DNA of 64,000 nucleotides from Bacteroidales bacterium UBA3290. Its GTDB lineage: Bacteria; Bacteroidota; Bacteroidia; Bacteroidales; UBA932. The stretch spans positions 51,847-115,846 of the forward strand of contig DETK01000032.1 in NCBI GenBank assembly GCA_002361615.1. Reading direction: 5' to 3'. Below, one piece after another: positions 40,224 through 48,721 of the stretch; within the stretch, counting starts at the first letter, position 1; the number at the start of each line of letters is the position of its first letter. The notes beneath the pieces were generated by a model. The model had not been told where the DNA came from, made no database searches, and saw only the letters and a program-made list of their open reading frames with translations. Made by a program: the position numbers and the translations under genes.

Positions 40224-40838
40224 ATGGAATACATCAGCTTGTTCGTAAAGTCAATTTTCGTTGACAATATGATTTTTGCATACTTCCTGGGTATGTGCTC
40301 ATACCTGGCGGTATCCAAAAATGTCAAGACAGCAAATGGTTTGGGTATTGCTGTTATTTTCGTGCTCCTGTGCACGCTCCCGCTCAACTACCTGCTCAAC
40401 AAGTACGTCCTTCAGCCCGGTGCGCTCTCCTGGCTGGGCGAGCGTTTTGCCGGTGTCGACCTGAGCTTCCTGAGCTTCATCCTCTTCATCGCAGTTATCG
40501 CGGCTTTCGTGCAGATCGTCGAGATGGTGGTCGAGAAGTTCCTGCCGGCCCTGTATTCGTCGCTGGGTATCTTCCTTCCGCTGATCGCCGTCAACTGCGC
40601 CATCCTGGGCGGCTCGCTCTTCATGCAGCAGCGCGAATTCCTCAATGTGGGGGAAGCCGCGACCTATGCACTGGGTTCGGGCATCGGCTGGTGGCTGGCT
40701 ATCGTGGCCCTGGCCGCCATCCGCGAGAAGATGGCCTATTCGAAGGTTCCGGCTCCGCTCAAGGGTTTGGGCATCACCTTCATGGTGGTCGGCCTGATGG
40801 GTATGGCCTTCATGACGTTCATGGGTATTTCACTGTAA
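40224..40838 (+). CDS. nqrE: Na+-translocating NADH-quinone reductase subunit E
   Basis: Integral membrane subunit of 204 residues, inverted-topology partner of NqrD. Typical sequence is FVDNMIFAYFLGMCSYLAVSK at the N-terminus and VNCAILGGSLFMQQRE near the middle, each with a Cys that would ligate the shared [2Fe-2S] cluster with NqrD. Unlike nqrB, D and F there is no Shine-Dalgarno sequence; the leader is A/T-rich. nqrF starts 16 bases after the stop. Confidence 0.95.
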   Translation: MEYISLFVKSIFVDNMIFAYFLGMCSYLAVSKNVKTANGLGIAVIFVLLCTLPLNYLLNKYVLQPGALSWLGERFAGVDLSFLSFILFIAVIAAFVQIVEMVVEKFLPALYSSLGIFLPLIAVNCAILGGSLFMQQREFLNVGEAATYALGSGIGWWLAIVALAAIREKMAYSKVPAPLKGLGITFMVVGLMGMAFMTFMGISL

Positions 40839-40854
40839 AGAAGGAGGATAAGAT

Positions 40855-42126
40855 ATGACCAATACGATTCTTGCAGCAATCCTCGTGATTGTCGTGGTCA
40901 CCCTCATCCTGGTGGCCCTGCTCCTTTTCATCAAGATCCGTCTGACTCCTTCCGGTACGGTCAAGATCGACATCAATGACGGCAAGAAGGTGCTCGACGT
41001 CCCGCAGGGCGGCTCGCTCCTTAACACGCTCGCCGAACAGAAGATCTTCCTGCCCTCCGCCTGCGGCGGCAAGGGTAACTGCGGACAGTGCAAATGCCAG
41101 GTCCTGGAAGGCGGCGGAAGCATCCTTCCCACTGAAACGGGCTTCTTCACCCGCAAGCAGATCGCCGACAACTGGCGGCTGGGCTGCCAGGTGAAGGTCA
41201 AGGACAACCTCAAGATCCAGGTGCCCGACTCCGCCCTGAGCGTCAAGAAGCTCGAGTGCGAGGTCATCTCCAACAAGAACGTGGCCACCTTCATCAAGGA
41301 GTTCACGGTCCGTCTGCCCGAGGGTGAGAACATCGAGTTCAAGAGCGGTGAATACATCCAGATCGACATCCCGGCCTACGACGTGGATTTCGCCGATATG
41401 GACGTCGATCCGATCTACCGCGCCGACTGGGAGAAATACGGTTTCTTCGGCCTCAAGTACAAGAACACCGTGCCTACGATCCGCGCCTACTCGATGGCTT
41501 CGTATCCCGCCGAGAAGAATGTCATCAAGCTCAACGTGCGTATCGCCACGCCGCCGTTCGACCGCAGCCAGCCGAAGGGCGTCTTCAAGATGCTGCCGGT
41601 GCCTCCGGGCATCGCCTCGACCTTCGTCTTCTCCCGCAAGCCGGGCGACAAGGTGTGGATCAGCGGCCCTTACGGAGAGTTCCTCCTCCCGAAGGACGAT
41701 CCGGACAGTCAGGAATACGTCTTCGTGGGCGGCGGCGCCGGCATGGCACCGCTCCGCAGCCATATCATGCATCTGTTCAAGACGCTCAGGACCAAGAGGG
41801 AGGTCCACTTCTTCTATGGTGCCCGCGCCCTGGTCGAGGCGTTCTACCTCGAGGATTTCGCCGAGATCGAGCGGGAGTTCCCCAACTTCCACTTCCATCT
41901 GGCCCTCGACCGTCCCGATCCGGCCGCAGATGCAGCGGGCGTGAAATACACCGCCGGTTTCGTCCACAACGTGATGAACGAGACCTATCTGAAGAACCAC
42001 GAGGCTCCGGAAGACATCAAGTACTTCATGTGCGGTCCGCCGATGATGGTTTCGTCCGTGGTCGGCCTGCTCGACTCCCTCGGCGTCGAGCCCGAAAGCA
42101 TCCTGTACGACAACTTCGGCGCCTAG
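40855..42126 (+). CDS. nqrF: Na+-translocating NADH-quinone reductase subunit F
   Basis: NADH-oxidising subunit of 423 residues. One N-terminal helix (3-26) anchors a plant-type [2Fe-2S] ferredoxin domain with Cys70, Cys76, Cys79 (SACGGKGNCGQC) and Cys111. The FAD-binding motif RAYSMASYP and NADH-binding segments GGGAGMAPLRS and YFMCGPPMM follow. The family terminus YDNFGA is present. Electrons pass NADH to FAD to 2Fe-2S, then across the membrane to NqrD/E and the NqrC/B flavins. A strong terminator follows the stop by 17 bases and closes the operon. Confidence 0.97.
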   Translation: MTNTILAAILVIVVVTLILVALLLFIKIRLTPSGTVKIDINDGKKVLDVPQGGSLLNTLAEQKIFLPSACGGKGNCGQCKCQVLEGGGSILPTETGFFTRKQIADNWRLGCQVKVKDNLKIQVPDSALSVKKLECEVISNKNVATFIKEFTVRLPEGENIEFKSGEYIQIDIPAYDVDFADMDVDPIYRADWEKYGFFGLKYKNTVPTIRAYSMASYPAEKNVIKLNVRIATPPFDRSQPKGVFKMLPVPPGIASTFVFSRKPGDKVWISGPYGEFLLPKDDPDSQEYVFVGGGAGMAPLRSHIMHLFKTLRTKREVHFFYGARALVEAFYLEDFAEIEREFPNFHFHLALDRPDPAADAAGVKYTAGFVHNVMNETYLKNHEAPEDIKYFMCGPPMMVSSVVGLLDSLGVEPESILYDNFGA

Positions 42127-42143
42127 GCTCCACACGCAACCCG

Positions 42144-42178
42144 AATCGGGCCGGCTAAAAAGTCGGCCCGATTTTTTT
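42144..42178 (+). terminator. Terminator of the nqr operon
   Basis: AATCGGGCCG / CGGCCCGATT stem with a 10-base loop, followed by a T-run. The T-run also supplies the -33 TTTG of the tRNA-Lys promoter. Confidence 0.92.
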
Positions 42179-42206
42179 GCAAATTATAATTAATTGCCTA
42201 CCTTTG
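42176..42206 (+). promoter_or_regulatory. Promoter of tRNA-Lys
   Basis: TTTG, 19 bases, TACCTTTG: the same -33/-7 layout as at tRNA-Leu. It ends 18 bases before the tRNA and overlaps the T-run of the nqr terminator. Confidence 0.82.
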
Positions 42207-42224
42207 CAGTCCCTTATTGAGGGA

Positions 42225-42297
42225 GACTCGCTAGCTCAGTTGGTAGAGCACAGCACTTTTAATGCTGGGGTCTTGGGTTCGAGCCCCAAGCGGGTCA
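42225..42297 (+). tRNA. tRNA-Lys(TTT)
   Basis: A 73-base cloverleaf: acceptor GACTCGC/GCGGGTC, anticodon stem CAGCA/TGCTG with loop CTTTTAA (anticodon TTT), and T-arm CTTGGGTTCGAGCCCCAAG. CCA is not encoded. Confidence 0.96.
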
Positions 42298-42299
42298 CG

Positions 42300-42330
42300 A
42301 AAAAGCTTCCTCACTGAGGAAGCTTTTTTT
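42300..42330 (+). terminator. Terminator after tRNA-Lys
   Basis: AAAAAGCTTCCTC, loop ACT, GAGGAAGCTTTTTT: perfect stem with T-run, starting 3 bases after the tRNA. Confidence 0.92.
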
Positions 42331-42349
42331 ATAACAGGTAAGTGAAGCC

Positions 42350-43363
42350 ATGGCGTTGAAGAAAAAGGATGTGCTGAAACTGGTCATCTCGTTGGCGCTG
42401 GCGGGATTGCTGCTCTGGCTGGCATTCCGCAGTGTCGACTGGAAGGCGTTTGTGGACGGTCTTTCCGTTACACGCTGGGTGTATCTCATACCGTTTGTGG
42501 TGGCTTCCGTAGGCGCCCTGGTTTTCAGAGCGTTCCGCTGGCAGTTACTGATCCGTTCCACCGGATTCCGTCCCGGCTGGCTGACGGTCTGGGATGCCAA
42601 CAATGTCGGGAATCTGGCCAACATCGCCCTTCCCGGAACCGGCGAATTCATCCGCTGCGGTTATGTGGCCGGCAAGGAAGGCTACGGGAACGTGCTGGGC
42701 ACGATCCTGATGGAACGGATTTGGGATTTCCTGGCCATCATGGTCATGATTGTCCTGGCGCTGGTCCTTGACCAGGGCAAGTTCGGACCTTTCTTTGCCG
42801 AACATGTCTGGGCGCCGCTGGCCGGCAAGGCCGGCTTCTCACTCTGGTGGGTGGTCCTCCTGGTTGTCGCGCTGATCGCGCTCTTTTTCTGGGCTGTGTT
42901 CCATTACCGCAGCCGCGTCCGGTTCTTCGGGAAGGTGGCCGATGCGCTCTCATCGGTCGGGCGCGGTTTCGCCGCTTTCCTGCGGATGGAGCGCAAGGGC
43001 CTGTTCCTTCTCTACACGGTCGCCATCTGGATCATGTACCTGCTGATGTGCTTTTCCATGCTGCGGGCCGTACCGGACCTGGCAGGGCTGGGTTTGGAAG
43101 ACGCCCTGTTCTTTACCTGCGTGGGCAATCTGGCATCGGTCATTCCCGTGCCGGGCGGCATCGGCGCCTATCACTATCTGATGGCGCTGTCCGCTTCTTC
43201 CATCTATGGACAAACTTGGGAGACGGGCATTCTCTTTGCGACGCTGCAGCACGAAATCCACGCCGTAATCATCCTCATCCTGGGCGTCATCTCGTATGCC
43301 CGGCTTTCCCTGCACGCCCGCAGGCAGCGCAAGGCTGCGGAAGCTGCCGGACAGCAGGCATAG
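42350..43363 (+). CDS. Lysylphosphatidylglycerol synthase TM-domain (UPF0104) family protein
   Basis: Integral membrane protein of 337 residues with about eight helices, similar to the flippase-like membrane half of MprF and to YbhN. Family features are DVLKLVISLALAGLLLWLAFR at the N-terminus, RAFRWQLLIRSTG, NIALPGTGEFIRCGYV and the helix-breaking VIPVPGGIGAYHYL. There is no C-terminal aminoacyl-transferase domain, so it is not a lysyl-PG synthase. A role in lipid or lipid-linked precursor movement is inferred from the family. A compact intergenic region with the tRNA-Lys terminator precedes it; no separate -7 box was seen. Confidence 0.85.
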   Translation: MALKKKDVLKLVISLALAGLLLWLAFRSVDWKAFVDGLSVTRWVYLIPFVVASVGALVFRAFRWQLLIRSTGFRPGWLTVWDANNVGNLANIALPGTGEFIRCGYVAGKEGYGNVLGTILMERIWDFLAIMVMIVLALVLDQGKFGPFFAEHVWAPLAGKAGFSLWWVVLLVVALIALFFWAVFHYRSRVRFFGKVADALSSVGRGFAAFLRMERKGLFLLYTVAIWIMYLLMCFSMLRAVPDLAGLGLEDALFFTCVGNLASVIPVPGGIGAYHYLMALSASSIYGQTWETGILFATLQHEIHAVIILILGVISYARLSLHARRQRKAAEAAGQQA

Positions 43364-43373
43364 CCTCTTTCCG

Positions 43374-44453
43374 TCATTCGAGTCTGTATTCGCAAAGATT
43401 GGTCAGCGCCGGAAATTTCTTGTAGGTGTAGGCCTTCCCTTGCGCATAGACCTTATGATGCAGGACTGCGGCCCTGTTGGCCGGATCTGCCAGGTTGAGG
43501 GCATTCTTGTGGGCTGTTTTCGAGAGATAGAGGCCTGCACAGGCCGAAGCTTCGCGTACGTCGGGCGAGGCGGCGATCGCCAGGTTGGTGGAAGCGGTTT
43601 CCGCTCCGCAGTCGAAGTCGACCGTGCCTTCTGCGAGGATCGTTCCCACAACATAGCCCCAGACCCAGACGGTGTCGCCGGCGCATTCGGTGGCGGCCAG
43701 TTCCGCAACGCTGTAGGCAGTTGCCATTGTCAGGCCGTCGCCGCCTTCCTGGCCGACGACTACCTGCTCTGCGTGCCGGATGGCTGTCGTATCGACAGTC
43801 AGGCTGAAAGTGGAGGATGAGCCGTTGTCGGTGGCGTCGAGCGTGATGGAACGGATTTCACCGGGTTCCAGCGAACGTTTCAGCAACAGGTTTTCCACCT
43901 TGCCGTCCAGATAGCAGATCCGGGTTTCACCCGGGAACAACCAGGCGGTCCGCTGCTCGGCATAGCCGTATTCGAGCTGGCCCTCCGTCTGTTTGAGCAG
44001 CAGCCGCCCCGGGTAGCGGGTCTTGAAACGGTCGGTAAAAGCCAGCTGCAGACCGCTGTTGCGCTGCGTGCAGCGGAAGGCGACCGAGAGGGTCTCCCCG
44101 CTGCGGGCGACGACAAGCTGCTCGTCGCCATAAAGCGGGTCGCCGAAATCAGGAGTAGGGAAGCGGCGGGAGAAGGCGCTGACTTCATAGGTGCCGGCCG
44201 GAACCTTCATCGTGGCCGGCCGCTCGCCGTAACGCCCTTCGTAAACGGGCTGGTCCGCGCCGGCAGGGCAGATGCGGAGGATGAAACTGCCGGTATCCGG
44301 AACCGGGCCGGCTTTGGTTTGCAAGAAACGGAAGGTCAGGGTGGCGTCGCCCTCTTCCTCAAGGACGGGCATCCAGGTGCAGGATGCCAGGAGTGCGGCT
44401 GCGGCCGCGAACATCGTGGCGGAGATTATTGCCGCCATCACAAATCTTTTCAT
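43374..44453 (-). CDS. DUF4493/DUF6359-type lipoprotein
   Basis: Predicted outer-membrane or surface lipoprotein of 359 residues. The signal peptide ends in a lipobox (LLASC, Cys about residue 25). The N-terminal half has the beta-sandwich look of DUF4493 (TLTFRFLQTKAG, PAGTYEVSAFSRRFPTP), and the C-terminal part contains VWVWGYVVGTI and SNLAIAASPDVR, typical of the DUF6359 OB-like domain. Such proteins in Bacteroidales are surface-exposed, often adhesin-related; function here is unknown. It is convergent with the UPF0104 gene and divergent from the superoxide reductase gene. Confidence 0.78.
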   Translation of the reverse strand: MKRFVMAAIISATMFAAAAALLASCTWMPVLEEEGDATLTFRFLQTKAGPVPDTGSFILRICPAGADQPVYEGRYGERPATMKVPAGTYEVSAFSRRFPTPDFGDPLYGDEQLVVARSGETLSVAFRCTQRNSGLQLAFTDRFKTRYPGRLLLKQTEGQLEYGYAEQRTAWLFPGETRICYLDGKVENLLLKRSLEPGEIRSITLDATDNGSSSTFSLTVDTTAIRHAEQVVVGQEGGDGLTMATAYSVAELAATECAGDTVWVWGYVVGTILAEGTVDFDCGAETASTNLAIAASPDVREASACAGLYLSKTAHKNALNLADPANRAAVLHHKVYAQGKAYTYKKFPALTNLCEYRLE

Positions 44454-44564
44454 AAAACCTCCTTTTTAGATGTCGTGGGCCGGGACCATCCCGACCCGGA
44501 GGCAAAGAAAACCCTTTTTCGGGAAAGTCTTCCCGCAAAAAAGCAATTTTTCAAATAAAAGCGC

Positions 44565-44572
44565 TAAATTTG
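44565..44572 (+). promoter_or_regulatory. -7 box (TAAATTTG) of the superoxide reductase gene
   Basis: TAAATTTG lies 28 bases before the ATG at 44601. Confidence 0.65.
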
Positions 44573-44600
44573 AAGATTGATACCTTAAAATAGCAATACT

Positions 44601-44981
44601 ATGGCAGTGAAATTCTACAAGTGCCCTCATTGCGGCAATATCGTTGTCAAAGTCGTGGACGGCGGCGTGACCCCCGTCTGCTGCGGTGAACCCATGAAGG
44701 AACTCAACCCGAAAGATGCGGACGGCGCCTACGAGAAACACGTCCCGCACGTCACCCGAGTGGATGACTGCACCCTCCGCGTGGAAGTAGGCAGCGTTCC
44801 GCACCCCATGACGCCCGAGCATCATATCTGCTTCATCTGGGTCAAAACCGCCGACGGCGGCCAGTTCGTAAACCTCGACCCCGCCAAACCCGCCGTCGCC
44901 GAATTCTGCACCTGCAAGAGCCCCGTGGTCGCCGTCTATGAGTACTGCAACCTCCACGGACTGTGGGTGAAGGAAATGTAG
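44601..44981 (+). CDS. dfx: Desulfoferrodoxin (2Fe superoxide reductase)
   Basis: Reduces superoxide to hydrogen peroxide without making oxygen, protecting anaerobes; 126 residues. The N-terminal desulforedoxin centre has Cys8, Cys11, Cys27 and Cys28. The catalytic Fe site has His47 (EKHVPH), His68 (VPHPM), His74 (PEHHICF), Cys116 and His119 (EYCNLHG), with the conserved Glu46-like residue before His47. Both iron centres are intact, so this is a class I (2Fe) enzyme. Its stop is followed immediately by GGAGGT and the first CDP-sugar gene, 13 bases away, so the glycan operon may be read from the same promoter. Confidence 0.95.
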   Translation: MAVKFYKCPHCGNIVVKVVDGGVTPVCCGEPMKELNPKDADGAYEKHVPHVTRVDDCTLRVEVGSVPHPMTPEHHICFIWVKTADGGQFVNLDPAKPAVAEFCTCKSPVVAVYEYCNLHGLWVKEM

Positions 44982-44986
44982 GAGGT
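44981..44986 (+). promoter_or_regulatory. Shine-Dalgarno before rfbF
   Basis: GGAGGT directly after the superoxide reductase stop and 8 bases before the rfbF ATG, supporting that start and co-transcription. Confidence 0.7.
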
Positions 44987-44994
44987 CCCGGACG

Positions 44995-45768
44995 ATGAAG
45001 GCAGTGATTCTGGCCGGCGGATTCGGCACCCGCTTCAGCGAGGCCACGGTGCGCATCCCCAAACCGATGATCGAGATCGGCGACAAGCCCATCCTGTGGC
45101 ATATCATGAAGCTTTACAGCCATTACGGCATCAACGACTTCATCATCTGCTGCGGTTACAAGCAATACGTCATCAAGGAGTATTTCGTCAACTATTTCCA
45201 TCACAACTGCGACCTGACCGTCAATCTGGCCAACAACGAAGTCGAGATGCTCGACAATCATTCCGAGCACTGGCGGGTGACGATGGTCGATACCGGCCTT
45301 TACACGATGACCGGCGGCCGTGTGAAGCGGATCCGCAAGTATGTGGGAGACGAGCCGTTCCTGCTGACGTACGGCGACGGCGTGGCCGACCTGGACGTCG
45401 CTGCCACGATCCGCGCGCACCGGGAATCGGGCAAGATCCTCTCGATGACTGCCTATCAGCCGGGCGGAAGGCTGGGCGTGCTGGATGTCGACGAAAAGGG
45501 AATCCTGACTTCTTTCGTGGAAAAACCCAAGGAAAGCGGTACCTGGATCAATGCCGGTTTCTTCGTATGTGAACCTGCCATCTTCGACTTCCTGACCGGC
45601 GACGAAGAAATGTTCGAGAAAGAGCCGATGCAGCGGCTGGTGGCCCGGCAGGAAATCCACGTCTTCAAGCATACCGGCTTCTGGAAACCCATGGACACGC
45701 TCCGGGACAACCAGGAACTCAATAAATTGTGGAACGAGGGCAACGCCCCCTGGAAAGTCTGGGAATAA
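44995..45768 (+). CDS. rfbF: Glucose-1-phosphate cytidylyltransferase
   Basis: First enzyme of CDP-dideoxyhexose synthesis: CTP + glucose-1-phosphate to CDP-glucose; 257 residues. The nucleotidyltransferase signature AGGFGTRFSEATVRIPKPM is at the N-terminus, with GDKPILWHIMKLYSHYG following and the metal-site YGDGVAD near residue 123. Length and motifs match RfbF/DdhA/AscA. The stop overlaps the next ATG (TAATG), making this the head of a tightly coupled run of five pathway genes. Confidence 0.95.
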   Translation: MKAVILAGGFGTRFSEATVRIPKPMIEIGDKPILWHIMKLYSHYGINDFIICCGYKQYVIKEYFVNYFHHNCDLTVNLANNEVEMLDNHSEHWRVTMVDTGLYTMTGGRVKRIRKYVGDEPFLLTYGDGVADLDVAATIRAHRESGKILSMTAYQPGGRLGVLDVDEKGILTSFVEKPKESGTWINAGFFVCEPAIFDFLTGDEEMFEKEPMQRLVARQEIHVFKHTGFWKPMDTLRDNQELNKLWNEGNAPWKVWE

Positions 45769-47105
45769 TGGACCGGAAAGAGCAGCTCAAGCAGGAAATC
45801 CTCGAGAAGACGCGCGAGTATTATGAACTGGTGCATCGTCCCGATCCCGCGGCTTTCGTCCCGGGTCAAACCCGGATCAACTACGGCGGCCGGTGGTTCG
45901 ATGACCAGGAGATGGTCAATCTGGTGGATGCTTCCCTGGACTTCTGGCTGACGGCCGGTCCCTGGGCTGCGCGATTCGAACGCGGCCTTGCCGCCTGGCT
46001 GGGCGTGAAGCACTGCTCGCTGGTCAACTCGGGTTCTTCTGCCAATCTGCTTGCTTTCAATGCTTTGACAGCGCCTGAACTAGGCGCTCGCCGAATCCGG
46101 CGGGGAGATGAAGTCATTACCGTGGCAGCCGGTTTCCCTACGACCGTTGCTCCTATCGTTCAGTATGGCGCCGTCCCCGTTTTCGTGGACATGTCCATTC
46201 CGGAATACAACATCGACGCCAGCCTGCTGGAGCAGGCGTATTCTCCCAGGACAAAGGCCGTGATGCTGGCCCATTCGCTCGGCAATCCCTTCAATCTGCA
46301 GGCCGTGGTCGATTTCTGCCGGCGGCACGACCTGTGGCTGGTTGAAGACAACTGCGATGCGCTGGGATCGGAATATCTGATCGACGGTCAGTGGAAAAAG
46401 ACCGGCACGATCGGCGATATCGGAACGAGCAGCTTCTATCCGCCCCATCATATGACGATGGGAGAGGGAGGTGCCGTCTATACGGACAATCCCTTGCTGC
46501 ACAAGATGGTGAATTCTTACCGCGACTGGGGACGCGAGTGCTGGTGCGTCGGCGGTGTCGACAATACGTGCGGCTGCCGCTTCAGCGGCCAGTTCGGAAG
46601 CCTTCCGGCCGGCTACGACCACAAATATGTTTACAGCCATCTGGGCTTCAACCTCAAGGCGACCGATCTCCAGGCTGCCATCGGCTGTGCCCAGCTCGGG
46701 AAACTCGACCGGATCGTCGCCAGCCGCCGGCACAATTTCGAATTCCTGCACAGGAACCTGGAAGGGACAAAGGGACTGATTCTTCCCCAGGCACAGCCCG
46801 GTTCCCGCCCCAGCTGGTTCGGCTTCCTGTTGACGGTCGAGCCGGATGCGGGCTTCTCGCGGACGGAGCTGACCCGTTTCCTGGAAAGCCGGAAGATCCA
46901 GACCCGCAATCTTTTCGCCGGAAACCTGCTGCGGCATCCGGCCTTCGAAGCCCTGGAAGAGGGCATCGACTACCGGGTGGCAGGCAGTCTCTCCGTTACG
47001 GACCGGATTATGAACGACACCTTCTGGATCGGTGTCTATCCCGGTATGACGGAAGCCAAGTTGAACTATATGGTTGCGTGTATCCAGGAATTCTGCAAAC
47101 GATGA
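45768..47105 (+). CDS. rfbH: CDP-4-dehydro-6-deoxyglucose 3-dehydratase (E1)
   Basis: PMP-dependent, iron-sulfur enzyme of 445 residues that removes the C3 hydroxyl of CDP-4-keto-6-deoxyglucose. The aminotransferase-like fold has the E1 hallmark FYPPHHMTMGEGGAV, in which His228 replaces the PLP-binding Lys. The [2Fe-2S] pattern known for E1 (C-X57-C-X-C-X7-C) aligns with Cys196, Cys258, Cys260 and Cys268, the first gap being 61 here. Start at 45768 (MDRKEQLKQEI) is preferred over an upstream frame inside rfbF. It normally needs the reductase E3, which is not encoded next to it. Its stop overlaps the rfbG start by ATGA. Confidence 0.94.
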   Translation: MDRKEQLKQEILEKTREYYELVHRPDPAAFVPGQTRINYGGRWFDDQEMVNLVDASLDFWLTAGPWAARFERGLAAWLGVKHCSLVNSGSSANLLAFNALTAPELGARRIRRGDEVITVAAGFPTTVAPIVQYGAVPVFVDMSIPEYNIDASLLEQAYSPRTKAVMLAHSLGNPFNLQAVVDFCRRHDLWLVEDNCDALGSEYLIDGQWKKTGTIGDIGTSSFYPPHHMTMGEGGAVYTDNPLLHKMVNSYRDWGRECWCVGGVDNTCGCRFSGQFGSLPAGYDHKYVYSHLGFNLKATDLQAAIGCAQLGKLDRIVASRRHNFEFLHRNLEGTKGLILPQAQPGSRPSWFGFLLTVEPDAGFSRTELTRFLESRKIQTRNLFAGNLLRHPAFEALEEGIDYRVAGSLSVTDRIMNDTFWIGVYPGMTEAKLNYMVACIQEFCKR

Positions 47106-48184
47106 AAGGGAACCTGCGAGATTTTTACCAAGGGAAGCGCGTCCTCGTGACGGGGCATACCGGCTTCAAAGGGAGCTGGCTGTCGCTCTGGCTGTACGAG
47201 ATGGGCGCTGAAGTGGTCGGCGTGGGGCTGGACCCGTATTCTGAACGGGACAATTTCGTGCTCTCGGGTATCGGCAGCCGGATCTTAGCCGACATCCGGG
47301 CCGACATCCGGGATCCGAAAGGGCTGAAAGCCATCCTGGCACAGTATCAGCCGCAGATCGTCTTTCACCTGGCAGCCCAGCCGCTGGTCCGTCTGAGCTA
47401 TGAAATTCCTGTCGAGACCTATCAGGTCAATGTGATGGGGACGATCCACGTGATGGAAGCCATCCGCGCAACGGAAAGCGTGCGGGTCGCCGTGATGGTG
47501 ACGACCGACAAATGCTATGAGAACAAGGAGACGCTCGCCGGGTATCGGGAAGACGATCCATTCGGCGGATATGACCCTTATTCTTCCAGCAAGGGTGCCT
47601 GTGAGATCGCCATCCAGTCCTGGCGCCGCAGTTTTTTCAACCCCGTCGATTACGGAATCCGGCACTATGTAAGCCTGGCAAGTGTCCGGGCCGGCAATGT
47701 GATCGGAGGCGGAGACTGGGCGAAGGACCGCATCGTGCCCGATTGCATCCGGGCACTGGAAGCCGGGAAGCCCGTGGAAATCCGCAGCCCCAAGGCGGTC
47801 CGGCCCTGGGAGCATGTGCTGGAACCCCTCTCCGGCTATCTGATGCTCGCCCGAAAGATGTGGGAGCAACCGACTTCCTATTGCGAAGGATGGAACTTCG
47901 GCCCCGAGCCGGATTCTGTCCTGACTGTCTGGGAAATGGCCAGTGCGCTGGTCTCCTGCTTCGGAGAAGGGGCGCTGCGGGATGTGTCCGATCCTTCCGC
48001 CGTGCACGAGGCATCGCTGCTGACGCTGGATATCACCAAGGCGAAAACCCGCCTGGGCTGGAAACCGCGTCTGGACGCGGCGGGCGCTATCGCCCTGACG
48101 GCTGACTGGTATAAACGCTATGCCCGGGAAGATGTGTATGCTTTGTGCGCCGGGCAGATAAAAAAGTATGAGGGAGAGGAGTGA
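47102..48184 (+). CDS. rfbG: CDP-glucose 4,6-dehydratase
   Basis: Extended SDR enzyme of 360 residues making CDP-4-keto-6-deoxyglucose from CDP-glucose. The NAD motif TGHTGFKGSW (residues 18-27) is the signature of CDP-glucose dehydratases. Catalytic residues are in TTDK (134-137) and Tyr160/Lys164 of YSSSK. It overlaps rfbH by four bases upstream and the epimerase gene by TGATG downstream. Together with rfbF and rfbH it makes the CDP-4-keto-3,6-dideoxy-glucose intermediate. Confidence 0.95.
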   Translation: MKGNLRDFYQGKRVLVTGHTGFKGSWLSLWLYEMGAEVVGVGLDPYSERDNFVLSGIGSRILADIRADIRDPKGLKAILAQYQPQIVFHLAAQPLVRLSYEIPVETYQVNVMGTIHVMEAIRATESVRVAVMVTTDKCYENKETLAGYREDDPFGGYDPYSSSKGACEIAIQSWRRSFFNPVDYGIRHYVSLASVRAGNVIGGGDWAKDRIVPDCIRALEAGKPVEIRSPKAVRPWEHVLEPLSGYLMLARKMWEQPTSYCEGWNFGPEPDSVLTVWEMASALVSCFGEGALRDVSDPSAVHEASLLTLDITKAKTRLGWKPRLDAAGAIALTADWYKRYAREDVYALCAGQIKKYEGEE

Positions 48185-48720
48185 TGGAACTGATCGTTAC
48201 GCCGATGGACGGCCTGCTGGTCTTGCAGACCGTGCCTTTCCAAGATGCCAGGGGCGGCTTCCGGAAACCGTTCAATGAAGAGATCTTCCGTGAGCGGGGC
48301 CTGGCGACGGATTTCAAGGAGTTCTATTATTCCGTGAACCGGAAAGGCGTCATCCGGGGGATGCACTTCCAGACACCGCCTTGCGACCACGAGAAACTGG
48401 TCTACGTGAGTCAGGGCCGGATTCTGGATGTCGTGGTGGACATCCGCAAGGGTTCTGCAACTTACGGAAAGTATTTTGAAACGGAGCTCAATGCCTCGGA
48501 CGGCTGCTCCCTCTATATCCCCAAAGGGTTCGCCCACGGTTTTTGTGCCCTGGAAGAGGATTCGGTCGTCAACTATGCGCAGACCTCCTGCTATGACAGG
48601 CAGCATGACTGCGGCATCTCGTACCGTTCTTTCGGATTCCCCTGGCCAGTGTCCGATCCCATCCTGTCGGAACGGGACCTGGGTTTCCCCGATTTGAGAG
48701 ATTTTGATTCGCCTTTCTGA
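48184..48720 (+). CDS. RmlC-like sugar nucleotide epimerase (AscE-like)
   Basis: Cupin-fold epimerase of 178 residues in the dTDP-4-dehydrorhamnose 3,5-epimerase family. Conserved patches are DARGGFRKPFNEE, VIRGMHFQ (with the catalytic His), ILDVVVDIRKGS and YIPKGFAHGFCAL. No rmlA/B/D genes accompany it; instead it is embedded between CDP-sugar genes, so the likely substrate is a CDP-4-keto-3,6-dideoxyhexose. This is the place of the 5-epimerase AscE in ascarylose synthesis. Start is ATG 48184, overlapping the rfbG stop. Assignment to a 5-epimerase rather than a 3,5-epimerase is inference from context. Confidence 0.85.
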   Translation: MELIVTPMDGLLVLQTVPFQDARGGFRKPFNEEIFRERGLATDFKEFYYSVNRKGVIRGMHFQTPPCDHEKLVYVSQGRILDVVVDIRKGSATYGKYFETELNASDGCSLYIPKGFAHGFCALEEDSVVNYAQTSCYDRQHDCGISYRSFGFPWPVSDPILSERDLGFPDLRDFDSPF

Positions 48721-48721
48721 T

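Noticed and set aside
42350..43363. Annotation as lysylphosphatidylglycerol synthase MprF
   Set aside because: The protein has only the membrane flippase-like part; the soluble aminoacyl-transferase domain is absent.
48184..48720. Naming the epimerase rfbC/rmlC of dTDP-rhamnose synthesis
   Set aside because: No rmlA, rmlB or rmlD genes accompany it and it overlaps CDP-sugar genes, so a CDP-linked substrate is more likely.
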